The notes beneath the pieces were generated by a model. That model saw only the letters and a program-made list of their open reading frames with translations. It ran no database searches and was not told where the DNA came from. Both the position numbers and the translations under genes were made by a program. Source: Sympetrum striolatum (lineage: Eukaryota; Arthropoda; Insecta; Odonata; Libellulidae). Taken from it: DNA of 64,000 nt. How positions within the stretch are numbered: position 1 is the first letter of the stretch; the number at the start of each line of letters is the position of its first letter. Of the stretch, positions 1 through 11,699 are shown one piece after another. The stretch covers positions 58,333,454-58,397,453 of the forward strand of contig OX388345.1 of the NCBI GenBank assembly GCA_947579665.1, in the 5' to 3' direction.

Positions 1-28
1 GCGCTGCCCACTAGGCTATCCAGGAGCC
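1..28 (-). mobile_element. tRNA-derived SINE head, cut by left window edge
   Basis: Read on the minus strand, this contains GGATAGCCTAGTGGGCAGCGC, which fits an RNA polymerase III A box and D-loop (TRGCNNAGYNGG) as found at the head of tRNA-derived SINEs. The B box would lie beyond the left edge, so only the 5' end is present. A genuine tRNA gene cannot be excluded without the missing sequence. A SINE is favoured because two other tRNA-like heads in this window (near 46.1 and 50.4 kb) also lack proper tRNA folds. Confidence 0.5.
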
Positions 29-1500
29 CTCTTAGTAATCAAGTTTCTTTTTGTTCCGTATATTTCGTGATTGTGAGCTCACGGCCCATCAACGGACTTC
101 AAATCTTTCCCAGTTAAAATTTTTCTTTTCCATAAATAAAATACATACCTTCTCGGAGCGGAGAAAAATATGCTATCCTTCAAATATATATACGACTACA
201 TAAATAAAACTCAAATACATTTAACTCTGTATACAACTTATTTAATACGATAGATTTGTATCGCCCAAAAATCACGATTCCATGAAAGAACTCGTCCACG
301 CTAATAATTCTCATCTGAATAAGCTGTATCCATGAACAAAAAAAAAGTACATTGTGAGACGGTACGTTTCGTTACTGCACTGATGTTCTCTGACGCAGGT
401 TGAGATTCCTTAAGGGAAAGGGTTAAGAAACTACGTCGGAGTTGAGTGAATTACGAAAGACCGTTTTAGGAAGAATTATGCGACCTCTGCTTCAACGATC
501 GATCCGACAATAAACGTCAACGAAAAGAGACGGTAGGGCAAACAGCGTTAAAGACTAACTTCCACCCGAATTATCGGCGAAAACAATATAGAAATAAATC
601 GGTATTACCTTTTTAAACTGGTACTTTGATGCTCTTTACACTGATCGGAGGTCGGCAGGAAAATTTATATCAATATGAAAAATTAAATCAAACGAAGTTT
701 TATCCACAAGTTAGGGATTTAAATATCAATGGTACTTAGCTTTTAGAGTGATCAAATGAAACTTGCACCTTGATTGCAGGATTCCTTATATGGAGAGTGC
801 TTTCTTACACTATTATTAAATTCCGCGGAAAATGTCCATAATATTACATGTTTCCAAATATCTACCCTTTTCAACTGTAAAATTAGTCTATGAGAATTTT
901 TGAGAAAGAAAAGCTAGAAAACAAATAATATTTATAACATTCTTAACTTGGAGCAAGGAAGGTGGAATAAATATGTTTCAAATATAATAAGTCCTAGTTT
1001 ACACCATCATCAGCTAGAAGTAAACATCGTATTTCCTTTCTGATTTAAAAGATTTAATTCCACCAAATTTCACTTGATACTTTTAATTTTAATATTAAGT
1101 CCCATTATGATAGATATTGAAAATATATATAGCGATAACACCAAGGATTAGTAATTTTCAGCAAGAATTCACACGATAAATATTTTTGATTAAGCGGAGC
1201 CACAAATTATAACATCAGGATTTATGCCAATTATATATTTCACGAAAGATCATAGATTAAGGATCGTAAAGCAATTTATGTCATCCACGGACTAGGAGCA
1301 AAGAGGAGATTAGGCAGCGTAAATTCATCATCCGTAAGACATTCCAATACGAACAAATTTACACCTGGATAGTAAAGTAGAGTTTAATAATTTACCTCTC
1401 AATTGAATTTATTTTAATAAATCGAGAGTTCCAAAGCAAGACTGGGGGTACTCATTCAAAGGTAAACTTGAGAAGAATCCGAGCCAACATACACATTTTT
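29..1500. other. AT-rich intergenic stretch, nothing recognised
   Basis: There are only short chance frames with many stops in all six frames. I see no repeat family member, RNA gene or conserved protein motif here. Confidence 0.5.
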
Positions 1501-1524
1501 TACCATCCTTCGGGAGTCCAAGAT

Positions 1525-1785
1525 CACGTGAAGACGATGACGTCATCAAGTGGCCGACGAAAGTTTTATTGGCAATAAAATACACTTAAAAGAGAAAAAT
1601 GTGGAGCGCTATAAACATCGAAGATGATGGGACATTCCGAAGTAGATGGCGAATAATTCGCGAAATCCTTGGAATCGCACGTGATAGTAAAAGCCAAAGG
1701 GAAATCACGCTATTCACGTGATTCGGTCGAAAGCTTTGCCTTGGAGATTGGCTTACGTCATCAATCACGTGCAATATGGCACGTG
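1525..1785. promoter_or_regulatory. Cluster of five CACGTG E-boxes with a CRE
   Basis: Palindromic E-boxes CACGTG occur at 1525-1530, 1678-1683, 1715-1720, 1766-1771 and 1780-1785. A perfect CRE (TGACGTCA) is at 1538-1545 and a related TTACGTCA at 1753-1760. CACGTG is bound by bHLH-type factors (Myc/Max, USF, Clock/Cycle) and TGACGTCA by CREB/ATF bZIP factors. In AT-rich DNA this density is well above chance, and the other CACGTG sites I see in the window are isolated (for example 5859, 9714, 18077, 29550, 30937). The CRE/E-box pairs at the two ends are in roughly opposite orientation, so the block could instead be the paired ends of a small transposon. No gene is recognised beside it. The motifs are seen directly; regulatory function is inference. 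Confidence 0.35.
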
Positions 1786-1799
1786 CAACTCAAACAAAA

Positions 1800-3465
1800 G
1801 GATAATTTTCCAACGATGCATCATCAGTTCGTATCTAGTGGATTATGCTAATAGGATAACAGGTAATAACCTCCATATCATTAATCCGGCGCAAAATCTC
1901 GGAAACCAACCAAACCTACCTTTTCAAATATTATTCTCAAAATCTTACTTTCAATTTATTTTTCGAGGATTATCAAAGAATTGCACTTGTATAATTTAAG
2001 CGTGAAAAGTTTACTAAGAAACTTCCTTTGTCGACGGAAATACATTACCTTCTACCAGCAGTTCTGCACTTGAGGAAATAATTTTATACAGCCTTCTAAA
2101 ATAATATGACTTCTCGTCAACTTCCAATACAAATATTGATACCCTGAACTTGAAATGATTAATTACTTGGAGGAATGGCTAAAAATAATTCAATTATCAC
2201 CGTTTGCATAGATTCCATAAAAATACGTAAGTATTTTTGAAAGAAGAAAAATGTTCCTGAAAAGCATGTACACAACTCTAGCCTACAGACCCTCGATCAA
2301 TAAACTACTATTTGGCTCAAGTGACGGATTCAGTAAGAGGTTGTCACCATATCACTTATTGGCTTCATGATGAAGGCAATATGTTTTAGTTAAGGCACGC
2401 AATTCGATCTAAAGACTAATAGCAATAGTGTTTCTACCACTACTTTACAATCATTAAATTTTAATGACAAAATGGTAATCAATAAACTAATATTACCGCT
2501 AATTCATGACAAGAATACGAGGAAAATGTCTGAAATAGCCCTCCTCCTCGTTTCTAAATTTGCTCCTCTGACTGAATAAAAACTTTAGACTTCTCTTTTT
2601 TAACGGATCTGAAATTGCAAAAAAAAATCGGATATCTATCAAAGGTATATTCTCCAAACAATATCTATCTAGGAGTAAATTTTGCCCAAAACAAATTCGC
2701 ATAAAGTAACTATAAACGCCCTTGGAAACGGAGCCTCTAAACCAGTTATGATTTCGTTGGAGAGTCTTCCTAACACAACAAGGCCTTCAAGGTTTATTCT
2801 CCGAGGGAGAAAGCCACTCGCAGCAGAAAAAACGAGTTATATTTAACACGCCTGAACCAATAGGTTTCTTTTCACAGAGGCGATGCGAAGCAATCATAGG
2901 AGCATTTAAAGGCTTACAATACATTCATTGCAGCGAAATGAAACGCTAGAGAAAACTGATAAGAAACAGCGATTTGCACTGCCGCCAAACCGAAGGATAT
3001 TTCAGCGAAGCCATGTGCGAGAGAAGCCTTTGAGAATCTGAAAGGTTTTGAGTTTGAGGAACTTGATGGACGAGGAGTCGTGTTCCCCTTCGAAGACGAG
3101 CGGAACAACGAAAGAGACAGATTTTGGTGCATGCGACAAGTAACAACAGATATATGATATATAGGGAATCATTAATAAAAATCAAATTGAGACATGGCTT
3201 ATGAAATCGAGGGGTTGTTGTGCAAAGAAAATGAGAATGTTATTACTCCGTCGCAACGAAATGTAAGTCGGAAGTGTCACTGCCGAGGCTGCCGAGTGTG
3301 AAAAGTGGGCTGGTGACAGAACACTTCCGCAGCGATAAGACACAGATTTAAGCAGCCGCAACTCTTCCTTCTCATTTTACCTCCTAAGTACCAAAGAACC
3401 TATTTCCTTGTCTCGAAACAGTCTTCAGCCTATAATTCCTCTGAAAACTTAATACAATTGAGGTT
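1800..3465. other. Intergenic stretch, nothing recognised
   Basis: Short open frames only, for example on the minus strand at 2914-3185. These overlap each other in different frames and resemble no protein family I know. The stretch around 2990-3110 and 3240-3340 is somewhat richer in G+C than its surroundings, but no splice or coding pattern is convincing. Confidence 0.45.
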
Positions 3466-3469
3466 CCCA

Positions 3470-3740
3470 AAATATTTATTTATTTATTGTTACACTTCAA
3501 CATATAGCACGAGGCCAATTACAGCTGACGATAAACAATATTAAATATAAAATGTCGAAAATTAAACAATAAATTAAGGTATACAACGATAAAACGAAAA
3601 TAAAGAAACAATTAAATGGATTAATCAGATAAGACAAAGAAATTCAGTAAAAGACACAAACTGACTCACAGAAAATATATTTGACAAAATGACCGATTTC
3701 GAGGATCCTACCTCATCTTCAGGTGACCGGAAGAAATTCG
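3470..3740 (-). mobile_element. Retroposon 3' end with AATAAATAAATAAAT tail
   Basis: On the minus strand the segment starts with a structured motif at 3691-3723 (CCTGAAGATG, a GAGG/CCTC mini-hairpin, then GAAATCGGTC). It runs through AT-rich sequence and ends in TAACAATAAATAAATAAAT at about 3477-3500. The CCTGANGATG...GAAACCGG block followed by a simple AATAAA-type tail is what 3' ends of many arthropod LINE/SINE retroposons look like. No coding part is present, so this is either a 5'-truncated LINE or a SINE. Its boundaries are approximate, and no target-site duplication was identified. Confidence 0.55.
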
Positions 3741-4754
3741 TGGCAGAATGTATACACAAATAATATAAATTCATTGCTGTAACAATTATTACTGTAAAAC
3801 TAGATACCCCTTAGGTTCCCCAAAAGTTAAAATATAGCTAAAGCTTCAGGTAAATTATATTATTTTTTAGTGAATTAGTGCTGGACCATTGAATGAACTA
3901 ATCATGGAGAATTTCCTCCACGTATCGCCAGAATTGATTAATTATATTCTGAGTATTGGTTAAATTAGAAGACGAATTACGTGTATCAATCTCTTGCAAC
4001 CATATTCAGAATTGATTTAATGATTTAAAATGGACCAACTAGACGACAAAGAGTTGCAAATTGAAGGCATTCTGAAAAAGTGACCGAAATATCATTGATA
4101 GACAAGGAGTATTCAAAGAGAATGCGCTATATGTGTATAGTACCTAATTAGAAGAAAAGGCATACAGTACAAACACCGAATGTACTCGATGTCTTTGTCA
4201 TGAAAAGCTTAAATTACACTGTGCCTAGTAATTACTAATCTACATTAAATTTCATCTAGATTATAATTTCAAAGAATGAGTTCCTTATTTAGGTCGAAAA
4301 TGATAATTTTTTCCTTTACAATTCTAGAGACCCCTACGAAGGCAGTGCAATCTAAGGCAGAGCCGTACAAAGTAGAAAAGCCAATTCTACTAATGGGCAA
4401 CGAAAAAAATGCTAATCTACAGTAGTGACCACATCTTTCCAAGGGTGACTCTGAGAAAAGAATAGCTCTTTAGAAAAAAATCCCCTTATACAGATGAGTG
4501 CCTTTAACACGATGAAGCTTTCAACCTTGTCTCTGATTAGGGCAGGAGTGTTCAAACCTAGATAAAGCTATTCCCATCGTTGTCTCTCTCTCTGGAGAGG
4601 GCACATGAAGTATCATGGAATTACCGCCTAGAATCGAATTTCACACAAAGAAGACCGGTTGGATGTGAAAGGAATCGCCGCATTAAAGCCCATCACAAGT
4701 AATTACTCAAAAAGGAATCGCTTCAACAGGCTATTTAAAAGACTCCAGAAGTAA
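3741..4754. other. Intergenic stretch, nothing recognised
   Basis: AT-rich with dense stop codons. No RNA gene, repeat copy or protein motif was recognised. Confidence 0.45.
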
Positions 4755-4965
4755 AGAGAGAAAATTTGGGACACGGCTGTTAATGAATTAGAGGTTTTAA
4801 ATCCCTTACCCATAAGGAGTAATTATTAACTCTGACGAGGTGAGCTTAGCTCTTGAAAGGCGCTGTGGTATTCTTAAAAGTGCGGTATTCCTTTCTTGTT
4901 TTCTCCGAATACCGGGGAATGAGACGAGGAACGCCGACAAAGACGGTTATTTAAAACCTCTAAAA
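4755..4965. repeat. Hairpin repeat family, copy A
   Basis: First of four copies of a family in this window (others at 38322, 41251 and 55167). The left side carries ACACGGCTGTTAATGAATTAG followed by AGGTTTTAAAT. The right side carries an inverted arm: AAGTGCGGTATTCCTTTC, a CCGGGGAATGAGACGAGG stretch, AACGCCGACAAAGACGG, then ATTTAAAACCTCTAAAA. In this copy the inner part of the left arm (the CCGTCTTTGTCGGCGTT segment) is missing or replaced. No open frame is conserved among the copies. A non-autonomous DNA transposon (MITE/foldback) is the likeliest class. Confidence 0.65.
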
Positions 4966-5520
4966 CACTCAAGAATTTACGAGGATTACCAGTGACAAAA
5001 AGGGGGATAAAGAATATGGAACATTAGGTTTCACGGCTAATAGACGAAAAGAGCCTTTATTTTTAATGATGGAATGGGCGTTTTACTTTGATTTGGATGT
5101 TCAAAGAATAAGTTTACAAAAGTAAATTATGAAAGGCCAAATTAAGGGACGGACAAACATCGAAGAAGCAGTTGGTTTAAGAAAAACAAAAAGGAAATAC
5201 GCGACATTTAATTAGCAATGCATGCGCAAATATTGTTGATCCAACATGATGCGTTATGAATTTCGCCAAATAAACAATCCAAAAGTACATTTATTTCGCA
5301 GTTAGGGGTAAACTGATCACGAGAAACACAGCACGGATGAGAATTTAAATTTGAAGAGGCCTTAAAAGATGTAAATACGAAAACATAGTCAAATGCTCGC
5401 TATTAAAACCAAGGAAATTCGACAGTTGAATTTTATTTAATTTCATCGTCTCTAGGAATAAATAAAATTCGTTCTCAACGTAGCAACGAGTCGAAAAATG
5501 GGAGGAATGGGGAAGCCCTT
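4966..5520. other. Intergenic stretch, nothing recognised
   Basis: AT-rich sequence without a recognised gene or repeat. The G+C content rises towards the following CRE-containing stretch. Confidence 0.4.
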
Positions 5521-5538
5521 ACGATGCACTGGTGGCCG

Positions 5539-5566
5539 TGACGTCACTCGTCGGAGGATAAAAACG
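5539..5566 (+). promoter_or_regulatory. Possible CRE plus TATA-like core promoter
   Basis: A perfect TGACGTCA (5539-5546) in a G+C- and CpG-richer stretch is followed 12 bp later by GGATAAAAAC, a passable TATA-like box. A start about 30 bp downstream would fall near 5590. No gene that such a promoter would serve was recognised downstream: frames after it are short and closed. The motif is seen directly; promoter function is a weak inference. Confidence 0.22.
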
Positions 5567-5619
5567 TGATGAGGTCAGGAATCGGATGCGGGGGTGGAAC
5601 GATAGGAGCGCTATCTCGC

Positions 5620-8600
5620 GGTTCTAAAATGAATTACCAGATGGCACGTTACCATTACAAAGAATCAGCATTGCACCGATGTGTCCTAAGATTGCATCAC
5701 GCACTAGATAGGTGAGTATTACCATCGGCGCAGAATGAGATAGTTTTGATGGCCGACTTCGCCCGACACTCCTCGAGAATTTGAGGACAGTTTCGAGAAG
5801 AAGAGCGAACGCTAACATCGGTTGTTACAGAAAGAATGCCTTAATAAATAAAAAAGACACGTGCTATAAAGCTTGAAAAAGTCTACATTCAAATGTGTTT
5901 ATCAAATGATTGAGCTTTTCGGAAGATAAGTTTAAGTCTACAAATAGGCAATAAATATATTGGGATTTCTGGAAAATTCTCGAACACAATCACACGACGA
6001 GCGAGGAAGAATACAGAGAGAAAAAAGGCGGGATTGGGGAAACCCTTCGCGAAAAGAAAATTGCTTGATAATTTGTTCTTTTCACACATAAGGGTTCGGA
6101 TGAAAGGCAAACATCTTCAAGAGCATTTGTCTGAAACCTCTTTCCCTGCGAAATTCAGGAGAATTCATGGGAAAGAAAGTTTCTTTCCTATGAAATAATA
6201 ATAGCTTACGAAAATATTCCAATTCCACCAAAAAAATCATATTTGTGGCTGATCTTAAACATTAATTATGAAAACCTAGCATACCGTACCGAAATTTCCT
6301 TTTTATTTTTTTAAAGAGCACAATTGTTTGAAACATAAACACATCATATTTCAATATTTAACATCTGAACTATGAAAAAAGACGAACAATTAATACTGAG
6401 CGTAACACATTCTTGCGATTCATTTCAAATCTGCTTTTTAAAGCATTATAAGCAATCCAAAAGTATATGTAGTATATGTACTTTCTTTTTGGTTATCAGT
6501 TTCATTTTTATCGTCGCGAACGAATATTCAGCATTTAGTCTATCATTCATTCCATACAATTTGTTGCTAATGAAAGTATGTGTTGAAAATACTTCCAATA
6601 TTTTCGGATACAGACAAAACGTTTAAATTAGAATCAAATTGATTAAATCGTGAATCACAATGGGTAAACATTATTTTAAATTACTTATTATCCGAAAGAG
6701 AAATTGAACCGAAATTAATGGCCTCTCCAATACAGGATCTTACATATTTACACAATTGTAACTTTAAAATTTTGATAATCTGTTTAGTTCCATTCACCGT
6801 AGCACAATATTATCGACATTTATTATCATCAGCGTTGTATAGCATTCCATAATTCGTTTTTCTGCTCAACAAACAGAATATTGATTTTTTTAAATAAGGA
6901 CTCGATGCAAATCCTCTTCGACATATCAGGAGTGCCAGTTACACTACATAGGAGTAACACCAAAAGAGAACTGACGAGCAGTTTCACCGCGATTACACCG
7001 TCCACATACATACTTCGCCCGACACAGTGAAGAGGATTTCACGTACAATGAGCTAAGCCATGGAGAAGGATTTCCCTTATGCATCTATTTATGCCGGATA
7101 TTAGGGGTAAAATATCTTCGCCGCGACGGTATAAGAGGATTGAAATCCACGAAGATTAGGGCAAAAAGCTGATTCTACGCTCCGAAGCCGTACGAATCCC
7201 AAGGATGAGCCACATCTCGCACCTGATTGAAACTTTCTCACTAACTACTTGCTGATAGTGAAGCAAACCCTTTCGCGGATTCCTATTATTGGATCAGCGC
7301 GTCGAACCTTCGCCGAAGCACTAACCTCGTCTAACCTGCTGTCAAGGACTTGAGATTTTCATTCCCCCAGTTATTTTCGGAAGTTGTTCTTACTTGAAAA
7401 ATAATTTAAAATTGTATTGCAACCGCAGCACTGGATGAAAATGACTCCAACAATATAACAAGAGCGAATTACTGATTAGACCGTGCATAACTAGCAAAGA
7501 TTAAGCAATAAAACGTTGAAGTGTGTCATGAACATGAAAATCATGGTACACTGGTTTCAAGAGGTACAGTCGTAGAAACTCATTACCTGGGTTTGAAACT
7601 ACTAGAGATATGACTGCGAATTTTTATTGATATCTGTTATTACGTCATCTAATATGCTGAATCTAATATGATTATTAAACTACGTCGAGAGAATAACCAT
7701 CTAATACGGAGCGATAATATTTAGTCAAATGGAGGGATGATACGATGAAAAATCGAGGTGATTCATAGGGAAATACTTAAGAATTACATCCGGATACAGA
7801 GAATCCAGCGGAGACAACTTTCAGAACGATGAGGCTACCCCTTACCTAAATCCTTATATATGCGCTTATATAATAATAACGCATCCAATCGACGCATCAT
7901 CTTCATAAGATACATGCAATGCTATTCACCGCTAGATATAGAAACCATGGTCGTTTTTCAAGAAATATTGAATGACAAGGTAGTAGTCGTATCTTATTCT
8001 TTTGTCTTTGTGGAAGTCTACCAAAAGTCACACCTTAATAATAAATTTATTTCTATTTCAGTTCTGCTAAACGAATCGTATGCGGAAGCGATAATATCTG
8101 AAACATCTTTCTACCAGTCTTGAATGAAACTCTCGGAATATTCAATTCAGTTGTTCTCGAATCTGAACAAGAACATCGTTAAAAATCTATTAAGCAATCA
8201 GTTATTAATCAAGGAAGCGGAAACGACACACTGACAGAATAATCGATTTGAAGAAAAATACTTCATTAATGAAATTGAAAAACAAATCAACTGGAAAGTT
8301 CAGATATGCGGTAAACCTAGATTTTGTCCATCGATCACACTAATTCCGAAGACAGAATCAACCCTAATACTAAAAATGAATGCAACAGGAGAAATAACAC
8401 CTTTCCAGAATGGTGGAAGAGAAGGGAACCTTGAAAAATGTTTTACACATCCACACTTAGGCTGTTTATGTATGGGATGAGTCTCGTACAGTTAGCGGAG
8501 GAAACCTCACAAATATTATAAGCACGTTATGAACCGTATTGAAAAATTCGAACTACGCCATACACACTCATCTCCGGAAATTTACTTCAAGGACGCATGA

Positions 8601-10010
8601 GGAAACCTCGTTGTGGAAGAGCAGTTTTTCGTCTCCGAACATTCACTTAACTTTTGCGCTTTGATGAGACCACTCAAAAAGTTATTCATAATCCTGGTGT
8701 TACTAGAATTTCATACAATGAATTGATATTTGGTGAAACGCAGAGCTGAAGGACCACATTTCCAACGAAATTTTGAAAGACTGCACTATTTTTAAGATTA
8801 ACGTTTACCATCAAAAATCTCTCAATAAATCCCACAAAATTATTTTCTTAATTAAATATAGGTCATATAATAAATGATACCTGACGAAAATAATCGTTAA
8901 AATAATAAGGTACAAAAATTGCTAGAATGTAATTTTGTCGATAAGTCTTTCGTTACGAAAAATTCGCAGCAATAATATAATTCTATAAAAAATGCCATAG
9001 CTTCAATTTTTCCACCCTAAATAATATCCCTAATTTTAAAATAATATAATTATATTCTATAAAATATTGTTATTGAGATATTTGTGAAAAAAAATTATCA
9101 TAAGATACATTTAATACGATAAAATCTTGGAACACTTTTTGGGATCCAGAAGATTTGTTACGTCAGGATGAACTAAACACTTTCCGAAACTCACTGCAAC
9201 AAAATGAAGTGTAGCAAGTAAGAAGCGCAGAAAATTACCAGCAGCAAACCTCTGGCAGATAAAATATAACGTTCATATATTACTCGCTAGTGAATATTGC
9301 ACGAAGCAAAAATGCTCCGTAGCATAAAAATTGTAGCGTAAATATTCCCATCTTCACTCCGATGCATCAATGGCTTCGTCGCAACGAGAAAGAATGGCGC
9401 AGAGAAGCCCCGTCTCCACGCTAAACATTTTCCCCGAGATAATAAAGACGATCCCCACCTCGCGGCTGCTCCATGGCCTCCAGCGAATAACGAAGCCACA
9501 TCTATTTAAACTCGTACGCGATAGTAAATGGATGGAAATGCAGTCCGCGTAGTGTTCGGGTTTTATATTTCAATAGAGAGATCTACGATAATCTGCGGTG
9601 ACGACATCGGCGCGAATGAAAATGATGGAGAGTAAGCGAACAGACCATTAAACTTATGTGAACCCTATATCCCTTGTCCAGCGTTACGAAGACTCAACGT
9701 ATTCCTTATGACCACGTGCATTTCTTACGAGAGAATGGCACGCGCTGTTGCGACTTTTGCATAAAAATGTAAAGTTGGAGAAAATTGATTTATAAAACAC
9801 TCAGCAGCGTTGAGTAAAAGTGATCCCGGATAGCATAGTGTTATTCAAACAAGATTTAATAATATCATAATAGAAATAAAAATAAAAAATTGATACTTTC
9901 AAAAAAATTGGGGATGAGTTTGTATTTTCTTTGAACCAGTGTTTTAGGAAAAATTTTCTATAGCTATATCGTACGACCAATGGCTCCCTGACAATTTTTA
10001 ACTCAACTAA
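5620..10010. other. Long intergenic stretch, no gene recognised
   Basis: All frames are short. The + frame 6372-6626 and the frame 7860-8123 have hydrophobic stretches, but these look like translated T-rich DNA rather than designed membrane segments. Stretches near 7010-7380 and 9360-9560 are CpG-richer than their surroundings. No repeat family shared with the rest of the window was found here. Confidence 0.45.
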
Positions 10011-10012
10011 GA

Positions 10013-10064
10013 ATTTTTCCGGAAGTATTTTTAATTTATATGTGAAAAAACTTCCGGAAAATAA
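10013..10064. repeat. Short inverted repeat around TTCCGGAAGT
   Basis: TTTTTCCGGAAGTATTTTT is followed after a short spacer by its near-complement AAAAAACTTCCGGAAAA. This could be a hairpin or the remains of a small foldback element. No flanking duplication was recognised. Confidence 0.4.
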
Positions 10065-10389
10065 AATTTATTTATTTCATAAAAATATCAGTACTTCGGT
10101 AACATCGATGGCAATTTATAGTTTTTGAGTGAGTGCAAAGCTGCAGGAATTGAAGTAACAGATTGACTAATGCCCATTCATTCTGCGCCTGAGAGATATT
10201 ATAATAAAATAAATGAATTGTTATTATATTTGATAACGTCCGGTGAAATCTGGTGGAACATCATACTTAAAAAATACACTAAGAAATAATAATACACTGG
10301 ACAGTATATATCTAGATTCTGAGAATATGTTTTATTAATTTTGTATAGCTGTAATCCTTCTATTACGAGTAGTTCTTCACTATAGTGAA

Positions 10390-10435
10390 GATTCAGATTT
10401 CTATTCTTCATATATGACGAATAGAAATCTAAATC
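10390..10435. repeat. Inverted repeat, 17-bp arms, 12-nt loop
   Basis: GATTCAGATTTCTATTC (10390-10406) pairs with GAATAGAAATCTAAATC (10419-10435) with one mismatch, so the DNA or its transcript can form a stable hairpin. No family or function was recognised. Confidence 0.5.
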
Positions 10436-10479
10436 TACGAACTGTAGGATATCCTCAAAATATTATACTAGTATACGCG

Positions 10480-10840
10480 GTATTCGCTAAGCTCCAATGG
10501 GGAAAAGGGAATTCCGTTCTAAGCAGAAACCCGCGTCATCCACTCGGACGGTAAACAAAGCGAATATCAACCGACGAGACACGCACATTTCCTTGCGTCG
10601 AAAAGAATTCATTTTTTCTAGTCCACAGCTGCTCGTCTCGTGTTTCTATTCGCATGGGACCCGACCTCTCGCCCTTCGCAGCTACGCTCAGAAAAACCCA
10701 GACGAGGATTTCCGGGCGCTCAAAGCACATGGACTCTCGATTTCCCGAATACACCCGTTATCTGAGGCTGGTCTTCATTTACGAAGGGAACATGGAGGGA
10801 TCCAAGCCTGGGCTACGTCTCCTAAAGCTTAATTACAAAA
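10480..10840. other. CpG-rich stretch with overlapping open frames, unassigned
   Basis: This part is clearly richer in G+C and CpG than its surroundings and is open in several frames at once. The + frame 10497-10832 has 111 codons, with a nested + frame at 10654-10854 and a minus frame at 10536-10754. None of the translations shows a family I recognise. Openness in many frames is expected where AT-rich stop codons are scarce, so it is weak evidence for coding. It may be an unmethylated regulatory or transcribed region, or an old element. I give no function. Confidence 0.3.
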
Positions 10841-11040
10841 ACTCTTCCTCATAGGTAATTAAATTGAGGTCCATTTGAAAAGAATTTACCGATTTTAAAG
10901 ACATACTTCTCAGCCCTCGTGCATCAACCACTTGAAAGAGGAGGTCAGGAAGTTTGATCACTTCCCTCCATTGGCACCAGAGGGTTCTAGCTTTTATAAA
11001 CAAAAAAATCTGATGTGGCCAACACATGACTTTCTCCATA

Positions 11041-11696
11041 TTTATTGAAAACAGAAACCTGAATGCCGGTAATATATAAATAACTCCAAAAAAATGAGTG
11101 TTACAGAAAAATGTTTCAGACAAAAGTTGTAGTAATGTACATTATCTATAACTTTTGTACGTAATTGTATATACCTACATTGCATTCTGACAGAGATATT
11201 TATGAAAAACTTCAATTTCTGGTTAAACAACAACTTCCGGTTAACCATTATTCAAGAATAACTCCTAAACAATCAGTGTTACGAAAAAATGTTTAAACAA
11301 AAGTTGTAGTAAAGTACATTATCTATAACTTTTGTTCCTAATTGTATATACCTACACTGCATTCTGACAGAGATATTTAAGAGACAAATTATTTTCCGGA
11401 TAAACCGCAACTTCCGGTTAAGCGGTATTCATAAAAACTAATCAACTCTTGGCATTGTTAGGAAAATACTAAATATGAATTTTGGGAACGATCGGATGAT
11501 CACTTTTTAAGATAGAGCGCCCACAAACTTTGTAACCACAGACAGACACACACACACACACACAGACAGACATGTTCGGGAAAATAGCGAAAACGAACTC
11601 TATGGGCCCCATAACATCCATTTTCGTTGAAATCCGGAGGTCGATTTTTTTTGCGAATACAATACTTTCTCTATACTACGTATAGGGAGAAAGTAA
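11041..11696 (+). mobile_element. Composite repeat: 178-bp tandem units, CA microsatellite, terminal hairpin
   Basis: Two diverged direct units start at 11081 and 11259 (period 178 bp). They share TAACTCC, GTGTTAC(A/G)(G/A)AAAAATG, ACAAAAGTTGTAGTAA, CATTATCTATAACTTTTG, TGCATTCTGACAGAGATATT and AACTTCCGGTTAA. A partial third unit follows. Then come a CA/CAGA microsatellite (11539-11571), a unique-looking segment, and an end hairpin in which ACTTTCTC and TATAC pair with GTATA and GAGAAAGT (about 11664-11694). Minisatellite core, microsatellite and 3' hairpin in this order resemble non-autonomous Helitron/helentron (DINE-1-like) elements. A retroposon 3' end is the alternative. No coding capacity is seen. 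Confidence 0.5.
11539..11571. repeat. (CA)n/(CAGA)n microsatellite
   Basis: An alternating CA run is flanked on both sides by CAGACAGA units, forming a near-symmetrical simple repeat. It lies inside the composite repeat at 11041-11696. Confidence 0.9.
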
Positions 11697-11699
11697 AAA

